Assembly (NCBI GenBank): GCA_002428895.1
Contig: DIYC01000060.1
Coordinates: 1-5,200 of the forward strand
Direction: 5' to 3'
Length of the DNA: 5,200 nt
DNA from: Burkholderiales bacterium UBA6064
GTDB taxonomy: Bacteria > Pseudomonadota > Gammaproteobacteria > Burkholderiales > Burkholderiaceae_B
Part shown: piece by piece, positions 5,046 to 5,200 of the stretch
Layout: each line of letters starts with the position of its first letter
How positions within the stretch are numbered: the first letter of the stretch is position 1
Made by a program: the position numbers and the translations under genes
The notes under the pieces: generated by a model
What the model was told of the DNA's origin: nothing
Databases searched by the model: none
Seen by the model: only the letters and a program-made list of their open reading frames with translations

Positions 5046-5200
5046 ATGAACACCTTTATCAACAACCGCCCTACACGATGGGCTCAGAGCCTGAGGATTG
5101 TTTCCATTCAATGGATTCAATTGATTGGACTGATTGCACTGTTTCTGATTTCTTTGAATGTCCAAGCGCAGGCCGAAGAAATTATTTTTTACCACTACGA
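5046..5200 (+). CDS. Secreted protein, N-terminal part only; possible Rhs/YD-repeat core protein
   Basis: From the ATG at 5046 the frame stays open for 51 codons to the window edge. The product begins MNTFINNRPTRWAQSLRIVS, then a hydrophobic stretch of about residues 24-39 (LIGLIALFLISLNV) and a typical signal peptidase I site Ala41-Gln42-Ala43 before Glu44. The n-region is long (about 20 residues) and positively charged. The first mature residues, EEIIFYHY followed by Asp or Glu, resemble the start of the Rhs repeat-associated core (YYHxDxxGSP), where short secreted Rhs-like proteins carry a signal peptide directly before this motif. Too little is visible to be sure. No clear Shine-Dalgarno sequence is present; an in-frame GTG at 5037 is an alternative start. 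The minus-strand open frame covering this segment (5195-4935) has no features of a real gene. Confidence 0.6.
   Translation, partial: MNTFINNRPTRWAQSLRIVSIQWIQLIGLIALFLISLNVQAQAEEIIFYHY

Noticed and set aside
4935..5195. An 86-codon minus-strand open frame opposite the right-edge gene.
   Set aside because: It is antisense to a frame with a textbook signal peptide and cleavage site, has an odd composition (many Asn/Gln/Ser) and no ribosome binding site.
1..5200. A wholly new defence, mobile or CRISPR-like system.
   Set aside because: I found no arrays of direct repeats, no integrase or transposase, and no terminal inverted repeats. The central genes are housekeeping or signalling genes; only the truncated right-edge gene could begin such a system.

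Overview
The window reads as ordinary chromosome of an AT-rich gammaproteobacterium. The thioredoxin and Rho proteins align almost residue for residue with the E. coli ones. The divergent DNA-repair gene / trxA / rho arrangement, a chemotaxis gene and a phasin-like gene suggest a motile, polyhydroxyalkanoate-storing species. I cannot name the genus. No rRNA, tRNA, CRISPR array, insertion sequence or integrase is visible.

Layout. Positions 1-814 (minus) hold the first 271 codons of an AddB-like repair protein that runs off the left edge. A 214-base divergent control region separates it from a plus-strand series: trxA (1029-1358), rho (1466-2728) and a short predicted lipoprotein (2797-3324). 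Every gap in this series, and its 3' end, holds a sizeable inverted repeat without a convincing U-tract. The trxA-rho gap also has a 44-base stretch with no G at all, which looks like a Rho loading site and may serve Rho autoregulation. Convergent to this series are two minus-strand genes: cheV (4720-3800), a CheW-receiver adaptor, and downstream of it a 110-residue phasin-like protein (3708-3376). A 325-base gap with several overlapping inverted repeats follows. At the right edge a plus-strand gene begins (5046 onward) with a clear signal peptide; its first mature residues resemble the start of an Rhs/YD-repeat core, but the gene is cut off.

How the parts may work together. TrxA supplies cytoplasmic disulfide reduction and Rho terminates transcription; their pairing is an old gammaproteobacterial arrangement. 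The lipoprotein is an unrecognised passenger of that unit. CheV couples chemoreceptors to CheA, and no other che gene is present here. The best regulatory signal is the perfect palindrome TTTGCTGC-GAT-GCAGCAAA in front of the phasin-like gene. It contains CTGC-N3-GCAG, the motif I recall for the PHA-responsive repressor PhaR, and it overlaps the likely -35 region. I see no evidence of a wholly new multi-gene system in this window.
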